The translations under genes and the position numbers were made by a program. This document shows positions 8,883 to 19,782 of a DNA stretch of 64,000 bases, one piece after another. The DNA is taken from positions 1,860,001 to 1,924,000 of the forward strand of contig JAHEWK010000006.1 of assembly GCA_020740775.1 (NCBI GenBank). Direction: 5' to 3'. The DNA comes from Ilyonectria destructans (lineage: Eukaryota > Ascomycota > Sordariomycetes > Hypocreales > Nectriaceae). A model generated the notes under the pieces. The model saw only the letters and a list, made by a program, of their open reading frames with translations, was not told where the DNA came from and made no database searches. Position 1 is the stretch's first letter. Every line of letters starts with the position of its first letter.

Positions 8883-11675
8883 ATGGCAGCACCTCCCTTC
8901 GACCCGTCCCATCTTGCCGCCAACCCCTTCGACATCTACAATGATGCGCCCATTATCAGGACTCCCAACCCCGTCCTTCCCGGAGGCGGCTGCAACTTTG
9001 TGGACCTAACTCCAGGTGCCAATGGAGCCAAGTGTGGATGCCGTCGCTTCTGGAGTCGTGGCAGTGGAAACAACCTGGCGCCAGACCAGGCCCATTGGTG
9101 CATGTGTAACCACCATGCTTGCTACCATGAGGAAGGAGACAGAGATGGCACGTTTCCCGACGTCCATTCTGTACATATCCTCGGCCAGGAGAATGAGAAG
9201 CCCAGGACTGGTCGAGCCCCGTTGAGCCCCGTTATGGACCTGACCCTTAAGACCCCGCCGGCCGTACCTGGAATGGACTTCCCAAGCTTCAGTGGTGGAG
9301 GAACCTTGTCCTTTGTCAACAGGACTCCCGAGGACGTTGGCCCATACCCGAGGATCCCTGCGAGTCCAAACACTGGTGCTTCCATGCCCGATACGTTGAG
9401 TTGGGGTGGCCTAATACAGTCCCAACCGCAAGCCACCCTAATGCCCCCAATTCCATCACAGTGTATGATGCTCTCTCAGACCGCCTCCACGACATCTTCT
9501 GCCCAGGCCAAATACTTGCGACCCTTTGCGGGAAGAGGTCTCCAGACACTAAGTGGCGTCGTTGCACCCAAACCACCACAGACACATATACAGGATAAAC
9601 CCCAAGTCTTAAACTCGGCCGTGGCAGCTGAAGGACCTGCCGCACAAGCCGACTCGTTTGTATTTGTTACCCAGGATCAATGCGGCCCGGATACTCCCCA
9701 GGCGGACACCTCCACGCAGGCCGAACCCCGAGTCGCTGGGTTCAATGCCATCTCCCGTCGGGCCTTTAAGAATCTATCTGAGACTGTCAGTGGCCATGAC
9801 CAGCGCCTGGATAGGCTGGAGACCGTCTCATTCGCAGCACCAGGCCATGAGGAATGTCATGATAAGCATGACCATGCGGATATCCGCATTACAGACCTTG
9901 AGTGCAGGATTGATGAGGTTGAGAAGCTCGCCAACGAAGCCAATAGCGCCGGTTCTCGCCGCGGTGATGATGCCAGCCTGGTATCAGTCTCAACCAATAC
10001 GACGAGTCGACCAACTCACTCCCAAGAACTTTACAGTCAGGTTCAGTCACTGCAGGCTCAGGTTGTTCACCTCCAGTCACTGATGCCGTCGCCGAACCAC
10101 CCGTGGGAAGTCGAGGTCGTTTTCTTACCTTTCCCTCTTAAGAAGGTTTGGCAGGAAGGTCATGAGTTCAAAACCGAGCCTCTAATCACCAGCGACGACT
10201 GGACTCAGCTCCCTATGACGCACAGCACTACGACGTTGCGGTCTCAGTCGCCGCTCTATGCTGATTGGACCAACTCCAACCATGATGCGAAGTGGTTGTT
10301 GCCCAAGGCTTACAGCGACAAGAGCATTGTTGACCAGCGGCTGCGAAGCCGTGGGCTAATCAAGACTGTCACTGTCAGGGGATCAGACGCTATGAGCGTC
10401 ACAATGGCCATGAACAGTGCGTTTGGTAGCGTTTTCCGCGAGATGGAGATGTTCTCGCGCCCGCAAGCCCCTGACCCGCGCATCACATCGTTCCTGGGCC
10501 TCCAGTCGGCTTGGGTCCCCTTGCGCAAGGTTCATAAGGATTCGCGACTGCGGTTCCTCAGTCCTGCCGAGATGACGACGCACGCCCTCTGGGATGTTCA
10601 GTTCCTGAACTCTGTTATGATGAGGTCGTCTGAACCTAGATTGTTCATCACCCATCCAGACGCCTACCTCCAGGACTTCCAGGCATACGAAACTGGGTGG
10701 ACATGGCAAAGGCTCAAGGAAATGAACCAAGTATATCCTGACACCGATGCATCGCAGAGCGCAGCTGAGAAGGATGCTTTCGAAAGTGTGTGGTCGTGGA
10801 ATGAACAACTGGATGAACCGCCCAGCACACATACCTCAATTAGCCTGCGCAATGAGCGGCAGCAAACATCGTCCTCACCCTCTCAACAATACTTCCCGGC
10901 GGTCCAGACATTCCGATCTTCGAGCCCCATGATCACCCGTGACCATTCGCCCATGTTGGCAAGCAGAAGGGGATCCCGACCACCTCATATTAGAACCACC
11001 TCCATGCCCATGTCTGCACCGTCACGAAACTCACCGGCCACAAGCGCGCGTCGAGTCGCCTCGTACGGACAAAGTCGACGACCTTCTCCAGCCGTGCACG
11101 CCACATCTCAGGCAGCCATAACGAAGCGTCGGCGAAACACTCGGTCACCAAGCTATCATCGATTCACCCCGAGATGGACAGCCTCGCCAAGTCCAATGCC
11201 TTTTGGACTGGCTGATCGCCAGCCCGCGCGAGGGACCACGCCATTCGCTTATGCCACCCCGTTTAGCAACGCTCCCCTCCAGGAAGTTCGGGGTGTCCGG
11301 GGCAGCAGTGTGGCACGGGTCGCTCCGGAGTATGCCTCTGACGAGGATCCAGACTTCAATATCGAGATTTACGAAAGCGGATCAGAAGATTTATATGAAG
11401 ATAACGAGAGCATCGCAAGTATCGACGATATGGCCCAAGTTGAGGTTATCGCGAGCGGCGGTTCTCTCCGCCGACAACTACCAGAAGACGAGCCTTGGCC
11501 AGGGATCGAGGACCAGGATCAGCTTTCAGATGGGGAGAATATCGACCCCCGGGAAGCAGACCACAGCAGCAATGCTAGCAGTCAGCCATCCGAGTATCCC
11601 AGCACCCAGACCGCATGGCCCGCAGATGATGCTGCTGGGTTTCATATTCACGAAGATGATGAGCAGAGACGATGA
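8883..11675 (+). CDS. Large fungal protein with N-terminal Cys/His cluster, unknown function, 930 aa
   Basis: One uninterrupted frame of 930 aa, start MAAPPFDPSHLAANPFDIYND. Residues 51-82 carry a dense cluster: C51-x-C53, then W72-C73-x-C75-x-H77-H78-x-C80-x-H82, which could bind one or two metal ions. Residues about 290-400 are heptad-like (SETVSGHDQRLDRLETV, ITDLECRIDEVEKLANEA, VQSLQAQVVHLQSL) and probably form coiled coil. A compact, aromatic-rich domain follows at about 400-600, opening PWEVEVVFLPFPLKKVW. The C-terminal third is Ser/Pro/Arg-rich and then acidic, with no membrane segment. This looks like a nuclear or cytoplasmic scaffold or regulator, but that is inference. A 5' UTR intron is likely just upstream. 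Confidence 0.85.
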   Translation: MAAPPFDPSHLAANPFDIYNDAPIIRTPNPVLPGGGCNFVDLTPGANGAKCGCRRFWSRGSGNNLAPDQAHWCMCNHHACYHEEGDRDGTFPDVHSVHILGQENEKPRTGRAPLSPVMDLTLKTPPAVPGMDFPSFSGGGTLSFVNRTPEDVGPYPRIPASPNTGASMPDTLSWGGLIQSQPQATLMPPIPSQCMMLSQTASTTSSAQAKYLRPFAGRGLQTLSGVVAPKPPQTHIQDKPQVLNSAVAAEGPAAQADSFVFVTQDQCGPDTPQADTSTQAEPRVAGFNAISRRAFKNLSETVSGHDQRLDRLETVSFAAPGHEECHDKHDHADIRITDLECRIDEVEKLANEANSAGSRRGDDASLVSVSTNTTSRPTHSQELYSQVQSLQAQVVHLQSLMPSPNHPWEVEVVFLPFPLKKVWQEGHEFKTEPLITSDDWTQLPMTHSTTTLRSQSPLYADWTNSNHDAKWLLPKAYSDKSIVDQRLRSRGLIKTVTVRGSDAMSVTMAMNSAFGSVFREMEMFSRPQAPDPRITSFLGLQSAWVPLRKVHKDSRLRFLSPAEMTTHALWDVQFLNSVMMRSSEPRLFITHPDAYLQDFQAYETGWTWQRLKEMNQVYPDTDASQSAAEKDAFESVWSWNEQLDEPPSTHTSISLRNERQQTSSSPSQQYFPAVQTFRSSSPMITRDHSPMLASRRGSRPPHIRTTSMPMSAPSRNSPATSARRVASYGQSRRPSPAVHATSQAAITKRRRNTRSPSYHRFTPRWTASPSPMPFGLADRQPARGTTPFAYATPFSNAPLQEVRGVRGSSVARVAPEYASDEDPDFNIEIYESGSEDLYEDNESIASIDDMAQVEVIASGGSLRRQLPEDEPWPGIEDQDQLSDGENIDPREADHSSNASSQPSEYPSTQTAWPADDAAGFHIHEDDEQRR

Positions 11676-12953
11676 GGATCAAGACGGCCCCTTCACAACT
11701 CATGATGTTACGTCGCACGATAAGCCGACGATGTCGATGAAACAACCTTAACTGATATGTTATGATGCGATACTATCATTCAATTTCTCGGGGAGGCTGT
11801 CTGTATATGTATACCCCGGTTTTCTTACACACTGCATTTGGCGTTTTTTTCTTTTTTTCTTCGTGGATCAGTATAAGGCGTTGCACGGGAGGGACGTTTA
11901 GGCGGCGATGATCTACAGGGGAAGCAAGGCGTACGATGACTATAGGTACAACAGAGATACATGGTACGCTTGGAGCACTGGAGAACGGATTGTCGCGGAT
12001 GGGACGGGAACTGTAGATCCAACCGGAGTCGGTCGATGTGATACGCACAGTATTGGGTTTGGAAATCTCTCAGCTTCTTGTTACTCTGTACTAGATGCAG
12101 ATATACCATTGCCACCGCTCTTCTGGTCGTTTCTTGTTCGCCATCCACGCACATGCGCTCTTGAACCGACTCCTTGGCGTCGGATGATTCTCGGTCTGCT
12201 TTTAGTCGTGTCTCGGCGGATTATAAATCCCTTTGTTAGCGGTGATGGATGACGAGAAAGCACCGGAGCGGCGGGATCTGCAGCCATGACACCTGGGTCC
12301 CACATGGCAGCTCATGCCCCAACCGCCTGGATGAGTCGACCCCCAGTTGTTCATGCCGACTCCGCTCTGCAAGATGAAGCTGAGATTCACCAACCCAACC
12401 TCTTGGAATGGCAGGTCACTCGAACAGGTTTTGGTTGATTGAAACGTAAATTCGTCAAGCTGCTATTCCCCCAGGGGTACTCAAAAGTCTTTCTAACGCG
12501 CCAAAGTGGTATCAGGTATCAAGCCCATCATATCCGTAGTCGCATCCTTTTCCAGAAGACGACAAAAATCAAGGAACGGCTTCTAGACCCAGGACACCCG
12601 CAATCCTCAACCCAAACCCCGTAAAACCCGGCCAAGGACGAAGGCCAACAAATACAAAAGCAAATCCCAGGTCGTAAAGGAGCTAACACCGTAAACCCAT
12701 GCCTGTCTAATGCAGTCCTGCCCATTTTCCCGGCACACACAACCTCCCCCATCCAATACGAGTACGATTTCCCCACCAGCGCCAAGCGGGTGCTCCGGCG
12801 CTCCGAGAAGGGAGTAACCGTGACTCGCTGTTTGTGTCCGAACTGCGCCCTGAGGTATATGTAAAACAAGGAATGTGCAAAAGAAATAGGAAGAAAAAGT
12901 AATGAGGTCGCATCAGCCAGTCGCAAATTCATATGCAGATGTCGAGAATTCTT
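11676..12953. other. Convergent 3' region between the 930-aa gene and VPS62
   Basis: The flanking genes converge, so this holds two 3' UTRs. Short frames only; no conserved product, repeat or RNA gene recognised. Confidence 0.6.
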
Positions 12954-14498
12954 CTAGTACCAGGTTCCATGGGGATCGAGGTTGTATGAGATCTTGCACT
13001 TCCGAGTCTGGCACATCTTTTCACGGTCAAGAGTCTTGAACTTGGGGCCATCGGGGCCAGTGACGTAGTGGTACTGGCCGAAGAAGCGCCACTGTCGAGG
13101 GTCGGCGAGGGAGTAAACCTCGTCGCCCCAGTGGCCGCGGAAGTGAAACCATGACGTCGGGGCGTGTGGGTTGGAGGCGGCTGGGACGAGACTCTGGGGC
13201 TCTCGGAGCTCGTCGGTGTCCTCACCGTACTCTTTGGTATAGTCGTAGTGGTAAGCGTAGTTGTTCAGGGCGGGGTCCCACAAGGGCCCCTTGTCGGTTA
13301 GGTCCTTGAGGAGATCGAAGGGGAGGATGTAGGAGTGGGTGTCAGGCATCGCGTACATCGCATGGGAGCCGACAGCCGAGTAGATGACAGGGCGGTGGCC
13401 ACGCTTCTCGACAGCCTCGAAAGCATAGGCCTGTCCACCCTCGTGCTCTGAGAAGAATATGCCCCTCGGAACACCATTCTCGAAGCGGACCATGCAGTGC
13501 TCCCAATCGCCAACATGATTGCCAAAGCGAATATCGAAGACGGTTTGACCAAGGTTGTAGGAGTAGAAGAAGAACCAGAAGGCGTCAACGATGCCGGAGC
13601 CCTTGTCGACGATGACGAGAACAGCAGGAGCGCTTGAGTGGCCATTGGCATCCGGCTTGTGGCCGCGGATGGCAAGGCGCTCGGACTTGTCTTGGCCGTG
13701 TTGGAACTTGCGGTTCCGGGGGTCGTCAATTCTGTTAAGCGGGCGCTTCTTGTCGACATCGTACCAGGTGGTGGGCTCTCTGAGCTCGGGCACGTTTGGG
13801 CGCTTGTCAATGGGATCTGCAGGGACGGGTTCCTCCTGCTCCTCGTCGGGGAACGGGATGGGGATATTGTGATGGCTATGCAACCAGTTGGGGCGGTCCT
13901 CGACGTTGTCATTGCTGTGCATCATGACCTTGCCGGTATGCTTGTTCAGCTGGTGTAAGTTGTGCAGAGTCCATTTGGTGGACGAGTTGAGTGGTTCTTC
14001 GTCAACGTATACGGTCATGTGCTCGACATGCTCACGAATGTCGGAGGGCCAGAATTCCTCGCCCGAGTAGAGATGGACCAAGGGTGCGTACTTGGTGACA
14101 TATTCGGGAACCTCGCGGAGAATTCTCCGTCGCTGGTGGATGTTTCGCTTGTGGTCCTCGCGGGGGAGCTCATCGGGCTCCCAGCGCGGGTGGACATGAT
14201 TCAAAGCACGACGCCTCAGCTCGCCCCAATCGTCGTCGTCCTCACTATCACCGCGTGTAGCAGGATCGCTCCTCAAGTGGTGGAGGCCACAGATCCCGAC
14301 CCAACGACATGCCTGGCGGTCCCACCAATACGGACTGCTGTCGACCCAGCGCCGGTCCCGGGCTCTTTTCTCGGGGCCTCGCTTGGTAGGATCGAGGACG
14401 CGGGGAGCCAGCCAGGCGCCGAAGGAGATGACCAGCAGGAAAGCCAGCAAAATAGTGAACCGGCGGATCCAGAACATGGTGTCGATGTCGACGGGCAA
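12954..14498 (-). CDS. VPS62: Vacuolar protein sorting protein 62 (Vps62 family)
   Basis: Member of the Vps62/DUF946 family. The yeast protein was linked to cytoplasm-to-vacuole sorting, but its biochemical role is unknown. Single exon, 514 aa. A hydrophobic segment at about residues 9-29 (FWIRRFTILLAFLLVISFGA) is a signal anchor; Met1 and Met8 are both possible starts and the anchor is intact with either. Family blocks: YAPLVHLYSGEEFWPSDI (about 136), AFWFFFYSYNLGQTVFDIRFGNHVGDWEH (about 300-335), FFSEHEGGQAY, RPVIYSAVGSHAMYA and GPLWDPALN. The end is ISYNLDPHGTWY. The upstream region on the coding strand is a long C-rich/T-rich tract. Confidence 0.92.
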   Translation of the reverse strand: MPVDIDTMFWIRRFTILLAFLLVISFGAWLAPRVLDPTKRGPEKRARDRRWVDSSPYWWDRQACRWVGICGLHHLRSDPATRGDSEDDDDWGELRRRALNHVHPRWEPDELPREDHKRNIHQRRRILREVPEYVTKYAPLVHLYSGEEFWPSDIREHVEHMTVYVDEEPLNSSTKWTLHNLHQLNKHTGKVMMHSNDNVEDRPNWLHSHHNIPIPFPDEEQEEPVPADPIDKRPNVPELREPTTWYDVDKKRPLNRIDDPRNRKFQHGQDKSERLAIRGHKPDANGHSSAPAVLVIVDKGSGIVDAFWFFFYSYNLGQTVFDIRFGNHVGDWEHCMVRFENGVPRGIFFSEHEGGQAYAFEAVEKRGHRPVIYSAVGSHAMYAMPDTHSYILPFDLLKDLTDKGPLWDPALNNYAYHYDYTKEYGEDTDELREPQSLVPAASNPHAPTSWFHFRGHWGDEVYSLADPRQWRFFGQYHYVTGPDGPKFKTLDREKMCQTRKCKISYNLDPHGTWY

Positions 14499-14635
14499 CG
14501 GCCCCGACGTACGGCTGGCGCAACAAGTTTGACAGAGCGAGGATCGGAGGAGGGAGTGGGGGGAGGGGAGGGAAGGAGAGGAGGATATATATATCGACGG
14601 GACGGCCGGTTCGTGGAAGCAGAAAAGTACCAGAA

Positions 14636-14666
14636 GGGGAGGGGAGGGGAGGGAAGGGAAGGGAGG
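14636..14666 (+). repeat. G-run tract with G-quadruplex potential
   Basis: Six GGG/GGGG runs separated by single or double A residues, within a longer homopurine stretch about 140 bp upstream of the VPS62 start. The pattern fits the usual G3+N1-7 quadruplex rule. CT-rich sense-strand tracts are common in fungal core promoters, so it may only be promoter composition. Confidence 0.7.
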
Positions 14667-17455
14667 AAGAGAAAGAGGAGGGAAATAGGCCAGCTATATG
14701 AGCATCACGAAAGAACGAGGGGATTTACGACGCCGCTGGCGGCAAGTCGCACGGGCTGGGCCTGGCCTAAGAAAATGGGGGTGCGATGTAAGAAGAAAGT
14801 GAGAGAGTGAGAGAGTCTGGGATAGCCAGGATGGGCCAAGGGAATGGATTGGTGGATCACGACGGGTCTAGCTCAAGGCTTCCCTATTTCCAGGGCGGCT
14901 GTCCAGGGCCGTCAGGGCAGGTACGGGGGAGTACTGCTGACGCCGCAGGTACCTGCCTTCTTTGCCTGGCCTCGCCGAGGGAGACCGTCACGGCGGGGGA
15001 GGACCGAGACAAAGGCACAGGCAGGTACGAATACGTAGTAGCGTGCGGCAGGCGCTTTAGACTGCGAGTGTCAGCAAAACACCACCCCGGACCCCAGTGC
15101 CTTCAGGGTCTTGGATGTACCACGCGGTACATGCATGGCTCTATGGCTCAGAGGCCCTTCTGGCGTGCTTTGCTTTAGACTCTGGCGGCTGAGGGCCAGA
15201 ACCAGTTGGAGGGAAGTCAAGACAGATACATGCATATTTGCACACGCGGCCACACATGCAAACCGTCTGGATACGAAAGAGCTAAAGCGCGACGAGAATG
15301 ACAGAGGATGACGGACACGAGGGCAAAGAATAAAGGAAACGCCTGCCTGCGCCTGCGCCTCCGCCGTGGCCATCGTGTAGCTGGCTGGATACCGCAATGC
15401 CCGCCTCCCCGCCCGCTTCGCTCCAGATCGATGCGATTGTAGGGGTGTGACCGGGGCCCCCGTGGTAGGATGCGATACACTGGGTTGGTGCGTGGATTGT
15501 TTTAGTGTCACGGGCACCCAGAGACCCAGATTCGATGGCTGGCAGGGCAGGGCCAGGCACTCACTGACTGGACACACCGGACTCCGGGCACTGGATGGAC
15601 ACTGGATTTGGTTGTATTTATGGACCCTGAACGGGTCACAGATGGATCAGATGGATCAGATGAAGGGATTGGCATGATCGCAAACAGCAGGTACCGCAGG
15701 TACAGCACAATACATGAAGTACGAACCCACTATCTCGTCGGGACTCAGGCCTACCGCCTTCTTCCGCCTCTCTTCTGTCACTTCTCCCATGCTCAATCCC
15801 CCACATCATGCAGCCGGCCAACCTGACCCTGGCCCCCAAAGTCAGGCAAGGTACCGGATACCGACCCCACGCCACGTTGAAGCCACGGCTCTTCTTGTAC
15901 CGGATACCCGGCTTTACGGGCCACGATCCACGCTCCGCCTCCTGCCTCCCGACTTGTGTCTTCGCCTCAGGTGTGCTGGCGCTGGGGCGGGCTGACTGGC
16001 CTGGCCTGGCTTAGGCCCCGTTGTCGCTCTGGGGCTGTGGTGTCAAGCACACCGATATACTCGCCGCTTCTTACTCGCTCAAGTCACCTACACACCATGG
16101 TCAATACCACCCGTCACCAGTGTCCTGCCATCCAATGCAATAGCCCATGGCCCAATAGGCCAGTTACCGTGCCCCCCTAAATAAATAAAAACCCCCCAAG
16201 ACACGGCAATTGCCGAGAACTCGTGTTTGAGGTTGACGCCCTCCAGTGAGGCAACGCGTTACCGTAGATACGTCAGCACTTCGTCGTCTCAATGCTCTGC
16301 CGCAGAAGCACTTGGCGGTCTATCGTCCAAACAAGCAAGCAACGGCCCATACCCACGGGATAACGGGCTGCAGTCCAACAGAGAAGTGGAGAGCCGGCGG
16401 CTGATTGCATTCGCAGCATATAACCCAATACGAATACAGCACCCAAGTTCCATGACCTACCCGATCGAGTAGTAGGCGACAGCCAGCCTGAGTTCCGGAG
16501 CACGGACAACTCTGAGACTCTGCCCTCGGCTGGGTCAAGACTCTCCAACGTCTCCATTTCTCGAAAGAGGTTCGGAAGTCGGTCTGCAATTAGCGGCAGG
16601 GTGACCAACGCAGGCGGCTCCCGTGACTGAGGGATTGACTGTCCGGCTTGCGGCATCGGTCAGTCACTGGACTCACGGGGTCGGCCCACGAGTCGGGGCC
16701 ACTGGTCACGGAGTGTCCACCAGAGACGGGGGACGTGATGGTGAGAGAAAAAGACGTGCCCTAAGCTACAGGCCTAAGAAATGGCGGGATGGGAGATGGA
16801 GGGGAGATCCCACCACGAGCCATGCGCACAAGTGAGACAAGGGCACGAAGATGGGGCCAGGTACCAGAACACCTGGTACAAACGAGTACTTGCTGGACTC
16901 GATCCCGCCCTCTCGGTCCAAGTACCGATTATACTTGCGTTTCCGAGCGAGTAATGCACCCCAAAGTCCGCTATCCATCCTCGCTCTAAAGTGGTGCCGG
17001 CCGAATCGAAGAGCGCCGTGGTGGCCGCATTCAACCCATTTTCACCTTGAACTCCAACATCGGAGCAATGGCCGACAGTTCGGCCTGGGTCCATTGGCGT
17101 TCTAGAGTCCTTGTCCCTTCATCCGCCGACGCAAGAGTCGGGTGCTCTCGTCTGGGGGGTCTGGAGGGGAAAATCACACTGCCGCGGCCCAACCAACACA
17201 GACCAACAGAGCGACATGGGCCATCAGATGCAGCATTACTGGCACCACATGAATACAGACATGGCTGCACCCCATCTGTCGAGTCGGGGATTAGGCACTT
17301 ACATCCCGAAACAGGAGGGCGAAAATCAAAACCATTGATTACGCATCCCGGTCGTTGTCACCCAAAGATCCAACCAGAGAGGGCTATGCGAGGCATTGAG
17401 TCAGCGAAGCAGCATCCTCCCCACCAGCTCTCCACTCCCGATCAATCGCCTTGTC

Positions 17456-17465
17456 TACTTCGTAC
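17456..17465. repeat. TACTTCGTAC dispersed decamer
   Basis: One of several occurrences of TACTTCGTA(C) or its complement in non-coding DNA: 3897-3906, 17456-17465, 32904-32914 and 48654-48663, plus a variant near 38795. See findings. Confidence 0.6.
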
Positions 17466-18518
17466 ATAGTAGCTAAGACGGTTGTGACGGGAGTACGGTA
17501 AATGGCAGTAGAGTCCATCTCTACTGTAACTACGATGGTTATCTTGGGGTCGAACTATGACTTGGACGGCACTGCGTAGACAGGCTTCATCCGGTTACGA
17601 CGAGGCAGTCAAACGAACCATCTTCACCAGCACTGCCACATGGTCAAACGTCCGCATCCGCACACCCACGAGGCCGGCCCACCATTCGGAGCCCCTCCCA
17701 CCGGCGCTCCCCCGGCGTTCGGACACACTCGTCGACGGGTCGTACTCGGGGTCAGGGACTTCACTCTCCACTGCCGCTTCGCCTGGCTTAGTTCTTGTTG
17801 GTGTGGTTTGGCAATCGCGCCCGCGAGTGAGGCTCACCCTGGCCCGCACCATCGGCGCACATGCCCGTGGATGCTCTACACCCCTGGATGGATCTTTGTC
17901 TCGGAGCCTTTCGAGCAGCCCCTTGTCCATCATGGCCCATCCACCAATAGTGGTCTCATCATTCGACGCGTGGGTGGCGACAGACGCTGGCCTTGGCTCT
18001 CCCTCAGCCGCTACTCAACGCCGACCTCCCAACTATTGCAGCATCGCGGACATCGTGTCGAGCATTGCCAGGACATTGTGGACATCGTGGTCCTCATCTG
18101 TAGATGCAATGTGACAACGTGATCTCGTCGTCGACCATCAACTCTGACTATCAAACAGAGTCATCTGTCCCAGAATGTCCACCCTTCCAAGTCCACTTCC
18201 TATGCACCTTTCACCCTTGAATCAAGTTATCTGCATCGTCAATCGCGATAAGTCCGAAAATTCATCATTTCCATTGCTGGCGCCATTTCGTGCCACGGGT
18301 ATCATATCTGTCGCGCCAATGGCCAAGCTGGCCGTGCCCTGAGCAACTATCTCCAGACATGGCTTTCCCTGCGAGAATTTGCGTTTCCAACATACTTCTT
18401 CGACTGAGTTGGGCGTCTGAATGTGTTTGGATGTAACTGCGGTGTGGGCGTGCGAGCTTTGTACGGGCGTCGTACTCGGATGGTGTGCAAGTACATGTCG
18501 CACTTTGCTTGCTCAACG

Positions 18519-19782
18519 TTAATCCATCATCGACATGTCCTCGACCTCGTCCGAGTCGCTGCCATCGTCCATCTCCTCATCCCCCTCTTCGTCATCGTCC
18601 TCGTCATCGTCCTCCTCCTCTCTCTCGTCAAGTTCGTCCCATCTTCCCGGAGTTGGTGTCGACAGGACACCAGTTCCAGTGGCTGTGCTGCTAGCATCTG
18701 TCACTGGTGTCGCTGCTACGCCTCCACGACCGCGTCCTCGACCGCGAGGTCGGCCGATTCGCCGTCCTCCCCGCCGACGCTCTCGCAGTGGTATCACCTC
18801 CTCTCCATCCTCATTGAAAATCCTCCTCCTTCGGCGAGGCTTGTAGTCGGGGTCTCGAGTATCCTTAAAGTCCTTGCCCTCTCCATCCTTTGCGTACACC
18901 GTCACTTGGTCTGTCTCTCCCTTCTTCTTTTTGAGCGCAATGAGATTCTCCAGGAAGCGTGTCTGTTGTGCACGCTCTCCCGTTCGATCCTTGCCAACGG
19001 GAATTCGAATGTTCCACTCCTCTCGTATTGCTGCCAGGGGATCCTCTGTTCGGATCTTGGGTTTCAGTACCTTCTCCGTCGTCAAGATACGAGACGCACT
19101 GGCTCCGAGCAAGTCCAAGTTCTTCTCCAGGTGGCGCAGCGCAGGCAGGGGGGTCCCGTTGTCGTGGTTCGCAAAGATGGCCTCTGTTCCTATGACTTCC
19201 GCCCATTCACCCTCAAACACACGGCCCTTGTACGAGATGACGGGATTTTTAGAGTGCAGTTCCAGAATTTGAATATCCTCGGTCCGCTCGTCGTCGTCCT
19301 GGGCTTTGTCGTTTTCGTGCGCTCCATCTCCCTCTCCACGGTCCACCCCCTTTCCCTTGTTCAGAAGCTCGGGGTCGATTTCGGGCTCGTCGTCATCGGC
19401 CTCCGGCTCCGGAAGAGGCTCATCATCATTATCGTTGTCGCCCTCGATCTCGAGGCCACCCGTGGTCTTGGCGAGGTTCTGGTCCAGCCAGTTTTTATAG
19501 TATCCGCCTCTGCTATGATGGACAACTCTGGATTGGCGGTCCTTGAATTCGGGGTAGGATAGCTCGACGGTGAGGTAGTAGGTCTGTCGGTGAGGATTAG
19601 AACGGGGGGTCGGGGCGCGTGGGTGAAGTAAGAAAGGCGAATGGCAGGGTGCACACCTCGGTTTCGGTAGTCGAGTACTCGTACTCCCACTCCTCTTGCT
19701 CATCCTTCTCCATCTGCTCTTCGATGCTCAGCAACGCGGACTGCTCTGCCAGCCTCAGCTCCTCCATCAGAGAGGTCTCCAT
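18519..19782 (-). CDS. TFIIIC small subunit, tau55-related (GTF3C6/Sfc7-like)
   Basis: Predicted subunit of TFIIIC, the factor that binds A/B boxes of tRNA genes and recruits RNA polymerase III. Two exons on minus: 19782-19657 (METSLMEELRLAEQSALLSI to YEYSTTETE) and 19583-18519, joined in phase 0 by a 73-nt GT-AG intron; 396 aa. The TFIIIC_sub6 signature lies at about residues 145-182: IQILELHSKNPVISYKGRVF then EGEWAEVIGTEAIF. Human GTF3C6 has the same 'L-D-T-x-P + G-x-V-F-x-G-E-x-x-D-x-x-G-T' layout. After it come a basic region, an RGRPRGRGRGRGG run that may bind nucleic acid, and a very acidic tail ending SMMD. It diverges from HIS7 across 623 bp. Confidence 0.85.

Larger units (their letters stand above)
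14499..18518. other. 4-kb gene-free stretch upstream of VPS62
   Basis: Both flanking genes run leftward, so this is the VPS62 promoter side plus the 3' side of the TFIIIC subunit gene. It contains a homopurine tract at about 14531-14690, a TGGATCAGA direct repeat at about 15640-15665, a TACTTCGTAC decamer at 17456-17465 and a TGAGTCA heptamer at 17397-17403. Frames of up to 185 codons exist (for example 17557-18114), but they overlap equally long opposite-strand frames and show no domain. A non-coding RNA is possible; nothing proves one. Confidence 0.5.

Noticed and set aside
17557..18114. 185-codon plus-strand frame in the 4-kb gap
   Set aside because: Overlaps an open opposite-strand frame and other plus frames of similar quality; no motif, no splice support.
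18423..19562. 379-codon plus-strand frame
   Set aside because: Lies antisense to the TFIIIC subunit gene, whose minus-strand frame has the recognisable domain and correct splice sites; the plus frame is a by-product of acidic and GC-rich codons.
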